Positions 46,365-57,771 of a stretch of 64,000 bases of DNA are shown here, in pieces. The stretch spans positions 186,001 to 250,000 of the forward strand of contig NZ_JAETXX010000004.1 of the NCBI RefSeq assembly GCF_021764745.1, written 5' to 3'. A program made the translations under genes and the position numbers. The number at the start of each line of letters is the position of its first letter. Positions within the stretch are counted from its first letter, which is position 1. Source of the DNA: Joostella atrarenae. GTDB taxonomy: Bacteria > Bacteroidota > Bacteroidia > Flavobacteriales > Flavobacteriaceae. Under the pieces are notes generated by a model. It searched no databases, was not told the origin of the DNA, and saw only the letters and a program-made list of their open reading frames with translations.

Positions 46365-46610
46365 ATGCAATTATTAAAACTCATTTGGGATTTTAGAAGT
46401 CCTACAGCACACGATACTGCAAAACATTATGAAATACATTTAAAAGAGTTTATGGCAATAGATAAGATTCCTTATTTAAAAGCTGGTGTAGAAGTTATTG
46501 TACCCGAAGAGCACGCTATAGCCTTTATTATTGTAGACCAAGAACATATGAAACCCGTAAGAGACGCCTTAAAACCGCATCGAGGACTTTACTATAAAGA
46601 GGAAGAATAA
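46365..46610 (+). CDS. Small conserved-looking hypothetical protein
   Basis: 81 residues from the ATG at 46365 (MQLLKLIWDFRSPTAHDTAKHYEIHLKEF). It looks like a compact alpha/beta protein with two histidines in the first helix region, a hydrophobic strand (HAIAFIIVD) and the end KPHRGLYYKEEE. I do not recognise a named family. It is single, faces guaB, and ends in a shared terminator. An upstream GTG 13 codons away is possible but less likely. Confidence 0.65.
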   Translation: MQLLKLIWDFRSPTAHDTAKHYEIHLKEFMAIDKIPYLKAGVEVIVPEEHAIAFIIVDQEHMKPVRDALKPHRGLYYKEEE

Positions 46611-46633
46611 CAAGTTTTATTTCTGAAGAATTC

Positions 46634-46677
46634 AAAAAAAGAGAGGCTTTGTTTAACAACAAAAGCCTCTCTTTTTT
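46634..46677. terminator. Bidirectional terminator
   Basis: A long stem with core AGAGAGGCTTT/AAAGCCTCTCT, A-run before and T-run after. It is shared by the small hypothetical gene (plus) and guaB (minus). Confidence 0.88.
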
Positions 46678-46696
46678 ATATCAACTAACTAAAGTA

Positions 46697-48184
<1,488 letters not shown>

Positions 48185-48336
48185 TTAGTTGCACGCAAAT
48201 ATACTGCTTTTTTTAGGAAGTATATGCCTGTTTTTTATTTTATGAATATCTTAACTCTATTTTTAAATTAATAGAAAATTTTAAGTCAAAAGACTACTAA
48301 AAACGGCTGTATTTAAATCAATTTGTTATTATAAGA

Positions 48337-50778
48337 TTACCATTTAAACTGTAATGTTGTATACCATGTAATAGGTTCTGCAGGTAAAATTCCTGGGCCA
48401 GGGTATCCAGTTGCTCTTCGTGTAAAATAACTATTATCTAAAAGATTATTAACTCCTGTTTCTATTTTCCATTTTCTAAATGTATAGGCCAAAGAAAGAT
48501 CCAAAATATCATACGAAGGAATCTCCCCAATTATTCCCGATGAACTACTAAAATCTCTAGGTGCATTTGTTGCATCTGTGTATTGACTAGACAAATATGT
48601 GTATTGTAAGTTCCCTTGGAAATTTTTATAACCAAATTTAATTCCCGTTTTTAAATTTACATGAGGTACAAACTCAACTTCTTTACCTTTTACATTTTCC
48701 TCTTCTGAATTTATATATTCAGAATTTGTAAATGCAGTATTTGCAAACACACTCAACTGCCAGTTATTATAATCTTGAAAAAAAGTGGACATAAGATTCC
48801 ATTCTGCAAAAGTCTCTACACCATAAATAACTGCATCCCCTATATTGCCTCTAAATCTTTTCTCTTCAATATCACTTATCTTTCTGCTAATAACTCCAAT
48901 TCTGTTGTTGTATGATAAAAAATAAGCACTAACATCGTAAGTAATAATATCTGAAAGTTTTCCCCTTACTCCTAAATCGGCTGTATAACCATCTTCATCT
49001 GTTATATCAGGATCCACAGTAAATGATGGATTTACCACCCGAATATCATTATAGGTAACAGAACGATAATTTTGAGATATATTACCGTACAACTCCAAAG
49101 AAGCGTCATGTTTATAACTTAAACCAAGTCCTAACAGCACAAAAGAACGATCGAACAACCTATTATCTTCCAATTCTTCATTAAGAATAGGATTCCCTGC
49201 TAGGTCAAGAATTATATTCTTGTAAGTCCCTTCGCTTTCTGTTTTTATATATTCGAATCGAAACCCTGGGGTTACAGAAAACCCCTTTACTATATTAAAT
49301 ACATTCTCTCCAAAGACCGCAATATTACGATTTGGAAATGTAAAATCTGACTGCCTAGGATAGTTTGGAAATTCGTCAGAATAAAATTTAAAATCCGCAT
49401 CACTTCCATCACTTCCTGGCCCCTGCATTTCAGAATTATTTGCTTGGTAATATTTAGAGCCTATTAGGAAAACGGCATCCCTTTTTGCTATCTTGTAACG
49501 ATGTAACAATCTAGCTTCTGCACCCCAATTTTTAAAATCTCCAGAAATAAAATCTCTAGGTGTATTCCCTTCATCTACTTGATCCACCCTATTTTCTCTA
49601 AAACCTAGAGCATCTCTTGTAGCATCTAATCCAAATACATTTAAACTAAAGTCGGTTTTTGAAGAAAACTGATGCTCAAACAACAATGAATACAAACGCC
49701 AATCTACCTGAAACCAGTTTCTATATCTATTACTATAAGTAGGATCCTCTTCAAATTGTGCGTCTGTAAGCCCACCTGGTTGCTTTGCTAAGTAATTTAA
49801 TAATGTAGTTTCAAAACTCAGCTTTGTATTCTCTGTGAAATTGTACCCTAAATGGACATAAAAGTTTCTAGAATTAAATTCAGAATTCGGTCTAAACCCT
49901 CCCCCTTGTTTGTAATTAAAATGGGTATAGTATTCTAATTTCCCTACCGTACCACTTAAACTATTAAAGCTAGTAAAAAGATCATAAGAACCTAGTGTCT
50001 GTCTACTTACCCACTCTAATTCTTTATTTGGATTAGGTTTTTTCATTTTGAAATTCACAAGTCCTCCAAATTGAGTCCCATATTGTAGAGAAGCAGCTCC
50101 TCTCACCACTTGTATTTCACTCAAAGCTTCCGCAGGAGGTGTATAATAACTTTCTGGATATCCTAAAACATCTGCACTAATATCGTATCCATTCTGCCTT
50201 GTGTTAAAGTTTGCTGTTCTATTAGGATCTAAACCACGACCTCCAATATTCAATTGTAAACCTGCGTCACCGTTTTCATAGATATTAAGACCAACAACCT
50301 GAGAGTAGATTTGCCTTGGATTATTCGCAGCTGTATTTCCTACAATCTGCTCCATATCCACTACTTCACTTTTCTTCCCTGCATAGATAGCAGTCCCTTC
50401 AACATCACGCAATTTTTTAAGAGCAAACACCTTTTCCTTTTGCCTAGTTATAACAACCTCAGAAAGTTTTTCGTTAAGCGCTTGTAGTGTATAGTCTTTA
50501 CTTAGATCACCATTTACTAACACTGTGTCTTCAATAATTTGAAATTCATAAGAAAAAACAGTTATAACATGAGTCCCTTCTTTTAAATTATTTAACTGAT
50601 AAATACCATCACTATCGGTTTGCACTAACTGCCCCGATTGAGAATCGTATATTTCTACTCCAGCTATTGGGTTGTTTGTTTCTGAAGATTTCACAACTCC
50701 ACTTACACTATGTTGTGCGAACAACGTAGTTAAACTAAATAAAAAAAATAATGTTACTTTAAAGTCCTTTAATGTCAT
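48337..50778 (-). CDS. TonB-dependent receptor, FecA/iron type
   Basis: An 813-residue outer-membrane receptor. The signal peptide is 1-21 (ending TLFAQ). A CarboxypepD-regulatory-like domain (23-95, SGVVKSSETNNPIAGVEIYD) precedes the plug (about 125-245, NPRQIYSQVVGLNIYENG) and a 22-strand barrel ending YTTLQFKW. With an imelysin and a DUF4856 lipoprotein in the same operon, iron or another metal chelate is the probable ligand. It overlaps the HTTM gene by 20 bases. Confidence 0.9.
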   Translation of the reverse strand: MTLKDFKVTLFFLFSLTTLFAQHSVSGVVKSSETNNPIAGVEIYDSQSGQLVQTDSDGIYQLNNLKEGTHVITVFSYEFQIIEDTVLVNGDLSKDYTLQALNEKLSEVVITRQKEKVFALKKLRDVEGTAIYAGKKSEVVDMEQIVGNTAANNPRQIYSQVVGLNIYENGDAGLQLNIGGRGLDPNRTANFNTRQNGYDISADVLGYPESYYTPPAEALSEIQVVRGAASLQYGTQFGGLVNFKMKKPNPNKELEWVSRQTLGSYDLFTSFNSLSGTVGKLEYYTHFNYKQGGGFRPNSEFNSRNFYVHLGYNFTENTKLSFETTLLNYLAKQPGGLTDAQFEEDPTYSNRYRNWFQVDWRLYSLLFEHQFSSKTDFSLNVFGLDATRDALGFRENRVDQVDEGNTPRDFISGDFKNWGAEARLLHRYKIAKRDAVFLIGSKYYQANNSEMQGPGSDGSDADFKFYSDEFPNYPRQSDFTFPNRNIAVFGENVFNIVKGFSVTPGFRFEYIKTESEGTYKNIILDLAGNPILNEELEDNRLFDRSFVLLGLGLSYKHDASLELYGNISQNYRSVTYNDIRVVNPSFTVDPDITDEDGYTADLGVRGKLSDIITYDVSAYFLSYNNRIGVISRKISDIEEKRFRGNIGDAVIYGVETFAEWNLMSTFFQDYNNWQLSVFANTAFTNSEYINSEEENVKGKEVEFVPHVNLKTGIKFGYKNFQGNLQYTYLSSQYTDATNAPRDFSSSSGIIGEIPSYDILDLSLAYTFRKWKIETGVNNLLDNSYFTRRATGYPGPGILPAEPITWYTTLQFKW

Positions 50779-52108
50779 CTTTGAAAGGTAATATCCAGTC
50801 TTTATGCTGGAATGATTCTTTTTCTTTTAATAAATTGGTTTTATTATCTACAAACCTCGTACTTCTTCTACCGTTAAGTGTTACAAAACTATCTACGTAA
50901 ATTTCTAGATTCTCGTGGCCTTGTTTAGCAAAATGAGAACCTAAATAATGCGCGTATTCTAGTATGAAATCGGCTTGTGCAGCCATCTCTTTTTCCTGAA
51001 AGGGAGTTAAAAAATCGGCGTTATCTACATAAAACCACTTTCCTGTTTTGCTATTTACAATTTTAAATTGTGCATATCCTGTTTTTTCAATTAACATTAC
51101 CCTCCAAGAAAAACGGAACCCCTCTTCTGTCCAAAACAACTCTCCTGGATAAGCTAAATAACGCCATGGTATTAATAATTGTATAAAAAAGAAAACAGCC
51201 AGCATAGGTACTAAAATCTTTTTAACCTTATACACAGGGTACAACTCTCTTTTTTCTGAAGTATTAAAGTGAAATACTCTTCTTAAAAATTCTAAAATTT
51301 TTATATGAAAACTAGCATCAAAAAAAACTAAAGCACTTACTATCATAATAAAAGGAAACATTCCAATAGGAAATAAAATCCTTGTTAATACATGAAAAAA
51401 CACAACTGCAAAAAATGCATAAGGCCTCGTTTTTTTATTCAACAATAAAAAAGGAATGGAGAGATCGTATGCAGCTCCACTCCAGCTAAGGAAATAATGC
51501 ATCCACTCTTGCTGTAGCAAACTTCCTATTAATGGCAAGTCATATTGAGTAGGAAGCCATATTTTTAAAGGCATTGCCTTAAAAAGCCAATCGCTATTTA
51601 ACTTTGCTAAACCAGCATAAAAGTACACTATTCCTAGGAGCAATTTTATACTATCTATAGTCCATTTCGGTATTTTATAATAAGCTCCATCGTTTTTTGC
51701 ATCAACAGAAAAATAAGCATTAGCTGGCAGAAAAATCATTAAAAAACTAAGTAATGATATAAAGTAGTAATGATTTAAATAAGTAGTTTTATCCATTAAC
51801 TCTATATACGTAAAGCTAATAAAAAACACGATTGTAGAAAGACGATACTTATAGCCCACAGCAATTCCAATTGCAGAAACCGCACAAATAATAAATATTA
51901 AATACGTATAAATTCCTAATGGTTTAACCCACTCGAAACCATAGTAAGAAAAGAAAAAATTTGGTTCTACATAAAGCTGATCTATCCAACCTCTTAAAGC
52001 AAAACGTACAATACTCAAAAACATCATTATACCAAAAAAAATACGAAAGACCGCCAATGGGGCGGCCTCCGTGTAAGTATTTAAATAATGTTTTATATAG
52101 TTATTCAT
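50759..52108 (-). CDS. HTTM-domain membrane protein (gamma-carboxylase-like)
   Basis: A 449-residue protein with about eight hydrophobic helices over residues 15-320 (horizontally transferred transmembrane domain, related to vitamin K-dependent gamma-glutamyl carboxylase) and a soluble C-terminal region (about 330-449, FSWRVMLIEKTGYAQFKI). The reaction in bacteria is mostly unknown. In this operon it could modify or assemble the metal-uptake lipoproteins, but this is only context. The gene is read together with the receptor. Confidence 0.85.
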   Translation of the reverse strand: MNNYIKHYLNTYTEAAPLAVFRIFFGIMMFLSIVRFALRGWIDQLYVEPNFFFSYYGFEWVKPLGIYTYLIFIICAVSAIGIAVGYKYRLSTIVFFISFTYIELMDKTTYLNHYYFISLLSFLMIFLPANAYFSVDAKNDGAYYKIPKWTIDSIKLLLGIVYFYAGLAKLNSDWLFKAMPLKIWLPTQYDLPLIGSLLQQEWMHYFLSWSGAAYDLSIPFLLLNKKTRPYAFFAVVFFHVLTRILFPIGMFPFIMIVSALVFFDASFHIKILEFLRRVFHFNTSEKRELYPVYKVKKILVPMLAVFFFIQLLIPWRYLAYPGELFWTEEGFRFSWRVMLIEKTGYAQFKIVNSKTGKWFYVDNADFLTPFQEKEMAAQADFILEYAHYLGSHFAKQGHENLEIYVDSFVTLNGRRSTRFVDNKTNLLKEKESFQHKDWILPFKDDIKGL

Positions 52109-52136
52109 TTCTTAATTCAATTAGCACAACTACATA

Positions 52137-53249
52137 CTAATCTCCGTCGTTATCTTGATAAGAAATTGTCACGTTTAAAGCAGAAACCATATCATTTTTA
52201 AACAAAATAGTGTTTACTTGCAACAAATCTCGCAACCCAATAAGAGCATTGTTATTATTTTCAACTTCATAAGAAAAGCTTTCATTTAACTTTGAAGCCT
52301 CCTCTCTAATCACATCAAACTGTTCTGAAATGTCGTCAGCAAGTTCATTTTGATCTAACCCCTTTAGAGCATCATAAATACTAGCTCCAGTAACATTAGT
52401 AGCTCCAGTTCCTAAATAAAAATCCTTAGAAGCGTCCAGTGCTTTCAAAAATAACTCTTTAGACATATCATTAACATAGTAAGCCTCAACACGATCTGGA
52501 AATTGTTGCCCTGAAAGAGCGCCTGCGGGGATTCCCACCTTTCCACTTCTAAGAAAACGCTCATAATAAGACACATATGCATTTACAGTTTTATTAAAAG
52601 AAGCATTCACCGCATCACTATCATTATTAACATATGTATCACGGTATCCTGTTTTCCAATTTTCTAAAACTTGCGAACCTAATTTATCCAATCTATTTAC
52701 TAATGCTAGCAAATAATCTTTTGCTGCTACTTGGTCTTCAAAATACGTTAAAACCATCTCATCGGTTTCTCCTGTACCATAAAGCAAATAATCTAAAGCT
52801 GGAAATCCTTGCTCTGAAAATGAAGAAGGTAACTCTAAATTATAACTTTCTAATCCTCCAGTTTTGGCATCTATATTCGCCTTATTAGTTGGATAGATAT
52901 TTGTGAAATTTCTTAATTGAATTCTTTCAGCTTCCCCAATCTCAAACATTGACACATGCTGCCAAGACAAATAAGCCTCTTTGTATGCAACTTTAAGATC
53001 TGTTAAACTCTGAATATTAGTTTCTACAACAAAATCATTTGCAGCTTTTGTAAGTTTAGAAGTTGCACTAACATATGCCGTATAATTAGGCATGATAAAA
53101 TTATCTGCCCAATTTGTTAATATACTCTTTCGGTTAAAATCATTATCTCCTCCAGTAGGGTTTTCATCTCCATCATTATTACTACTATCAGAACTACAAC
53201 CCAGAACAACTAAGGTTACTATTAACCCTATCCATTTATTTAACTTCAT
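52137..53249 (-). CDS. Imelysin-family lipoprotein
   Basis: A 370-residue lipoprotein (LIVTLVVLGC lipobox, then a Ser/Asp/Asn linker). The imelysin (M75-like) helical domain follows, with GFPALDYLLYGTG near residue 150, the position where the family's GxHxxE-type motif lies; the His is not present. Imelysins are iron-regulated, outer-membrane-associated proteins. The gene is between DUF4856 and HTTM in the same transcript, as in other Flavobacteriaceae. Confidence 0.88.
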   Translation of the reverse strand: MKLNKWIGLIVTLVVLGCSSDSSNNDGDENPTGGDNDFNRKSILTNWADNFIMPNYTAYVSATSKLTKAANDFVVETNIQSLTDLKVAYKEAYLSWQHVSMFEIGEAERIQLRNFTNIYPTNKANIDAKTGGLESYNLELPSSFSEQGFPALDYLLYGTGETDEMVLTYFEDQVAAKDYLLALVNRLDKLGSQVLENWKTGYRDTYVNNDSDAVNASFNKTVNAYVSYYERFLRSGKVGIPAGALSGQQFPDRVEAYYVNDMSKELFLKALDASKDFYLGTGATNVTGASIYDALKGLDQNELADDISEQFDVIREEASKLNESFSYEVENNNNALIGLRDLLQVNTILFKNDMVSALNVTISYQDNDGD

Positions 53250-53290
53250 ATTATTATATATTGAAAGTATATCAATTCAATTTAGACTTA

Positions 53291-54508
53291 TTAATCTACT
53301 GCCTGTGCTACGGTAAAACCAAATTTTGCAGCTATCTCTTCAGAGATTTCCTCTAACACTTCAGGAGAAACATCCCATAAACCATATTCTCCTTGCATCA
53401 TCTGATCTATAAACCCATTTACTTCAGAACTTGAAAAATAAGGAGCATCAGTTTCTGGATTATGAGTAAACTGTAAACTAAAAACAAAACCATATCCTTC
53501 TGACAATTCATGAAAAGCACTTCCAAAATCTTCCGCTTCAATAGAAGCTTTCCCTCCCATCAAATAGTGAACAGCTCTTACAGCTGGTACTATTGAAAGA
53601 TTTTCTTGGATAATTTCTGCTTGTTCATCTCTAACTTCGTAGTTTTTTGCAACGATAGCAGCTCTTCCTAACTTAAAAGCATCAAAAACATTTGCAGCAA
53701 CTCCATTAAAATCAGAATCTTCATCTACCTGTCCTAAATAGCTATTTAAAAAACGATCATCACCTAATGTCAAATTTGGGTTTGTAGGATCTTGAGAAGC
53801 ACCGTATAAATAACCATAAGCTTCATCCCACTTATGTTCCATAGTAGTGTAGTTTTTACCATCTTCTACTATATCATCATCATTATTACTTCTGTTATCT
53901 CCTTGATCTAAAACATCATCACTCAAATAGTTATTGATTGCTTGATCTAACATTAACGAACCAATAATAGATTTAGCAAAAGTTTGATTATACTCCAAAC
54001 CATTTGCACTTACATAACGTATTCTTGTTGATCCAACTCCAGTAATCTGTCCAGCTACTCCTTTTTCAGCAACAACTTCTTGATTAGGAAAAACTTCATT
54101 TATCTGAGAAGAAAGAAACCCTTCTAATTTTGTTTTAATTTCATTACTTAACACAGTATTAGTTGCAAAGTATTCTGCAGAAGCCGCAACTTTACTTTTT
54201 ATACTCTTACCTGACTCGTTTAAAGCTGTATCAGAGAAAGGATTCTCTTCATTTGCATACACGTTTAACAATAGAGCTTCACTTGAATTATCAAAATCCA
54301 TCATTGCAGATGCTAATTCAGTAGCCATTGCAATTCTTTGTGTTTGACCAGTAAAACTTACTGTAGTTTCAGACCCTCTATTAAAAACGTAACTAGCAGG
54401 AGCAGTAACTTCTATAACCTCTTCACCTCCCATATTATCATCGTCGCTTGAACACGATGCTATAGCTAAAGAAGCTATTAATAAAGATTTTGTAAATGTT
54501 GACTTCAT
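53291..54508 (-). CDS. DUF4856 lipoprotein
   Basis: A 405-residue lipoprotein (LLIASLAIASC, then SSDDDN). It is mostly helical after residue 60, with MEHKWDEAYGYLYGA and FGSAFHELSEGYGFVFSLQF, where HELSE resembles a metal-ligand motif. The DUF4856 family is found with imelysin and TonB receptors, so a role in iron uptake is inferred. It is the first gene of the four-gene operon. I saw no Fur-type box that I trust. Confidence 0.83.
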   Translation of the reverse strand: MKSTFTKSLLIASLAIASCSSDDDNMGGEEVIEVTAPASYVFNRGSETTVSFTGQTQRIAMATELASAMMDFDNSSEALLLNVYANEENPFSDTALNESGKSIKSKVAASAEYFATNTVLSNEIKTKLEGFLSSQINEVFPNQEVVAEKGVAGQITGVGSTRIRYVSANGLEYNQTFAKSIIGSLMLDQAINNYLSDDVLDQGDNRSNNDDDIVEDGKNYTTMEHKWDEAYGYLYGASQDPTNPNLTLGDDRFLNSYLGQVDEDSDFNGVAANVFDAFKLGRAAIVAKNYEVRDEQAEIIQENLSIVPAVRAVHYLMGGKASIEAEDFGSAFHELSEGYGFVFSLQFTHNPETDAPYFSSSEVNGFIDQMMQGEYGLWDVSPEVLEEISEEIAAKFGFTVAQAVD

Positions 54509-54635
54509 AATTTATTTAGACTTAATATATATAAATATGAAGCAAATATAGATTATGTTAACGCTTTTAACAAACTTATTTAGATTTAATTTAAATTATA
54601 TTGTTCTATAATAAAAAGGATTTCAATAGAAAATA

Positions 54636-55499
54636 TTAATGATAATATTGAAATAAATCTAAAGCTTCATTATAAGCACTTTCAAAACTCATTGCTTTGA
54701 TATTAGAATCAGCCTTTACAGAATTGGAATAAGAAAATAATTTTTCTGTAGGCATATTTCCCGTAAGTTCATCTGCAGCCATTGGGCAGCCACCAAAACC
54801 TTGAATCGCTCCATCAAACCTTCTGCAGCCCGCTTTATATGCTGCGTCTACTTTTTCATGCCAACTATCTGGAGTAGTATGCAAATGTGCTCCAAATTCT
54901 ACTTTTGGAAATTTTGGTATTAAATTAGAAAATAGATAATCTATAGTTTCTCCTGTAGAAGTACCTACCGTATCAGATAATGAAAGGATTTCGACTCCCA
55001 TGGCCGCTAATTTTTCAGTCCACTCCCCTACAATCTCAACATTCCACGGATCTCCGTAAGGATTTCCAAATCCCATAGATAAATATGCAACAACCTTTTT
55101 ATCATGTTTATATGCATGCTCTAAAATCTGCGAAAGCAATAAAACACTTTCTGCAATTGTTTTATGCGTGTTTCTCATTTGGAAGTTTTCAGAAATAGAA
55201 AAAGGGTATCCCAAATAATCGATCTCTGGATGTGTACATGCATCTTGAGCCCCTCGTAAATTTGCAACAATGGCCAATAATTTACTAGAAGTATTAGAAA
55301 GGTCTAATTGAGATAACACTTGAGCTGTATCTACCATTTGTGGGATGGCTTTTGGAGACACAAAGCTTCCAAAGTCTATAGTATCAAAACCACAACGTAA
55401 AAGAGATTGGATATACTGAACTTTTTTTTCAGTAGGAATAAAGGTTTTTATTCCTTGCATGGCGTCTCTAGGACACTCGATTATTTTTACAGCCTCCAT
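54636..55499 (-). CDS. Hydroxymethylglutaryl-CoA lyase
   Basis: A TIM-barrel lyase splitting HMG-CoA to acetyl-CoA and acetoacetate in leucine breakdown. R11/D12 (ECPRDAMQG), the metal histidines H205 and H207 (GAHLHTTPDS) and the catalytic Cys C238 (GAIQGFGGCPMA) are all present. It is 287 residues. Its start overlaps the stop of the HAD gene by one base (TAATG), so the two are coupled. Confidence 0.92.
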   Translation of the reverse strand: MEAVKIIECPRDAMQGIKTFIPTEKKVQYIQSLLRCGFDTIDFGSFVSPKAIPQMVDTAQVLSQLDLSNTSSKLLAIVANLRGAQDACTHPEIDYLGYPFSISENFQMRNTHKTIAESVLLLSQILEHAYKHDKKVVAYLSMGFGNPYGDPWNVEIVGEWTEKLAAMGVEILSLSDTVGTSTGETIDYLFSNLIPKFPKVEFGAHLHTTPDSWHEKVDAAYKAGCRRFDGAIQGFGGCPMAADELTGNMPTEKLFSYSNSVKADSNIKAMSFESAYNEALDLFQYYH

Positions 55500-56158
55500 T
55501 ATGAAGCTATTTTTTTTATTACTTCTGAAGTCAATTCAGAAAAACTATCTACAATTAGATCTGCTGCAGACAAATCTTGGTTTCCAGAGTTTACATTTCT
55601 AAACCCGATACAAGTCATCCCAGCAGCTTTAGCAGCAGTTACCCCATTATAACTATCTTCAATAACAATAAATTTTGAAGGGTCTTCATCAAAATGAGCT
55701 GCTACATTTAAAAAAATATCAGGGTTCGGTTTGCTTCGAGCAATCGATTCTCCACTCACCATATAATCAAAAAAAGGAGCTACTCCAATTTCATCAACAA
55801 ACCGGTTTATTAATTTTAAAGAGGAAGAGGAAGCCAAAGAGATTGTAAAATCTAATTCTTTCAAACGATTAATAAAAGCAACTACACCCTCCACAGGTGG
55901 TACATCTATAGAAGCTACTTCAATAAAGAATATCTCCTTATGGAAAGTCATCAATTCTCGAGCATTCGTTTCTAAACTGAAATCTGATCTTATTTTTTCC
56001 CACATCGGCACTGCAGCCATCCCCACCAAAGTTTGATGGTAACTATGAGAAAAATCTAGACCAAGTTCTCCAAAAACTTTCTTCAATATTTCTTTATGCA
56101 TAGGTTCGCTATCCATGATAACGCCATCCATATCAAAAATAAAATAGTTCCTTTTCAA
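55499..56158 (-). CDS. HAD hydrolase, beta-phosphoglucomutase-like
   Basis: A 219-residue HAD protein. Motif I is FDMDGVIMDSEP (D9/D11), motif II SLASSSS, motif III/K in ARSKPNPDIF, and motif IV VIEDSYNGVTAAKAAG. The cap lies at about 17-90. It belongs to the phosphoglucomutase/phosphatase subgroup; the substrate is not readable. It is coupled with the HMG-CoA lyase gene. Confidence 0.88.
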   Translation of the reverse strand: MKRNYFIFDMDGVIMDSEPMHKEILKKVFGELGLDFSHSYHQTLVGMAAVPMWEKIRSDFSLETNARELMTFHKEIFFIEVASIDVPPVEGVVAFINRLKELDFTISLASSSSLKLINRFVDEIGVAPFFDYMVSGESIARSKPNPDIFLNVAAHFDEDPSKFIVIEDSYNGVTAAKAAGMTCIGFRNVNSGNQDLSAADLIVDSFSELTSEVIKKIAS

Positions 56159-56274
56159 AATCAGTTGCTTTTAAACCAAAGGTAAACAACCTACACAGGT
56201 TTCACAAGTGTTTTCTAAAACCCTTAACCGTATGTTTTATAATAAAAGAAACTATTCTATTTATTTCTTAAAAA

Positions 56275-57762
56275 TTATTGGTTTGGCATTTTTCCACTAG
56301 GAGCAATCTGAGTTCTCTCTACCGGAAGACCGTCAGCAGAAATATTTACATACATAACTTTTCCACTAGAAGCACTACTACTTGAATTAACAAATAAAAC
56401 TAGCGACTCATTAGAAGAGAATCTTACATCTGTATCATTGGTTCCATTTGTCTTCTCTGCACTAACATCTACAACAGCACCATCACTCAATCGGTATGTA
56501 TACATTCTAGAGTTTAACTGTCTGCCGCTATCACTTTCATATCCTGAAATATCATGCGTATAGAGAACTTTACTTCCGTCTACAGAAATATCTACACCTC
56601 CAACGGTTCCTGTTACTCCACTAATAACAGTATGAGTTGTTGCTCCTGAAGCATCGATAACATACACAGCACCTTCGTAACCAGAAATATTAGTTTCTAA
56701 AATAGCTACTTTAGAACGATCAGCGCTCTGATCAATATCCAAAATATACCTACCACTTGCAGCGGTATAGAACAGTTGACTACTGCCGCCATTAGCACCA
56801 ACCTTATATATTTTATCATAACTTGGGAATATCAATGAAGCATCATTATCTGCCCAAGAAAAACCTAAACGCTCATTATCTATACCTTTAGGAGAAATAG
56901 AGCTCGTGAGTTGCTTAAGGTCACTTCCATCTAGATTCATTACAAAAAGTTGTGTTTTCCCAGCTACCGTTCTATAAAAGGCAAGCTTACTTGCATCAGA
57001 ATTTAATATAGGTCTGAAACTATTATAAGAACTGCTAGTAATTTGTGATTCATTTCCATCAGAATCAATAGAGAATATTACATTATTTCCGTCTACAACC
57101 TTTACAAAAAGGTAATCGAAAGTTGGTGTTTTTGAAGTTGTAAATGAACTTACTTCACTTAAAACAGGATCATTAATACTATCGGAAACTTTAACTTGCC
57201 AGAAATATTTCAATCCATAACTAAGATTATCAACTGTATAAGTAGTATCCTTTATTTCTGTGAACCTTAAGACGTTATTATTCGCGCTATTTTTAATTTC
57301 TAGTTCATAGGTAAGTTCATCACTTTCATTATCTTCAGCATTCCAAATAAACTGCACAGACAACTCTTGATCATCTGCTCCATCTGCAGGTGCTATTAAA
57401 ACTGGAGCAGAAGGTTGTTTATTATTAGCAGTCTCTATATTCAGTTCAAAAATTACATTTACTTCCAATCCTGTTTTTACGTTTGCCCCTTCAAAAGCAG
57501 TTAAATACCCATCTTTCTCAGCTTGAACAGAATATTCCCCTTCTTCAACATCATTTAAAACAAATTCTCCATTCTCATCAGTAAAAACTGTAGACGTAGA
57601 AGGACTGGTAGAAATCTTAACATTTTCAATTGGAGCGTTCTCTCCACTCAAAACTACTTTACCTGTTATAGTTCCAGTTCCAAAAGTATCGATAGTATCC
57701 TCGCTACAAGCAGCAATACACACTACAAATAATAATATTAAAACTTTTTTTATTGCATTCAT
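56275..57762 (-). CDS. Lipoprotein with regulatory-like, FN3 and beta-propeller domains
   Basis: A 495-residue lipoprotein (LLFVVCIAAC). Domain order: carboxypeptidase-regulatory-like beta sandwich (about 28-112, GTGTITGKVVLSGENAPIEN), fibronectin III (about 117-210, PSAPVLIAPADG), and a TolB/WD40-like propeller (about 215-480, repeats such as NSDASKLAFYRT and SVDGSKVLYTHDISG). It is the last gene of the curli-type operon, 9 bases after csgG. A role as surface-exposed accessory or anchor of the fibre machinery is inferred from position only. Confidence 0.8.
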   Translation of the reverse strand: MNAIKKVLILLFVVCIAACSEDTIDTFGTGTITGKVVLSGENAPIENVKISTSPSTSTVFTDENGEFVLNDVEEGEYSVQAEKDGYLTAFEGANVKTGLEVNVIFELNIETANNKQPSAPVLIAPADGADDQELSVQFIWNAEDNESDELTYELEIKNSANNNVLRFTEIKDTTYTVDNLSYGLKYFWQVKVSDSINDPVLSEVSSFTTSKTPTFDYLFVKVVDGNNVIFSIDSDGNESQITSSSYNSFRPILNSDASKLAFYRTVAGKTQLFVMNLDGSDLKQLTSSISPKGIDNERLGFSWADNDASLIFPSYDKIYKVGANGGSSQLFYTAASGRYILDIDQSADRSKVAILETNISGYEGAVYVIDASGATTHTVISGVTGTVGGVDISVDGSKVLYTHDISGYESDSGRQLNSRMYTYRLSDGAVVDVSAEKTNGTNDTDVRFSSNESLVLFVNSSSSASSGKVMYVNISADGLPVERTQIAPSGKMPNQ

Positions 57763-57771
57763 CTTGTAAAG

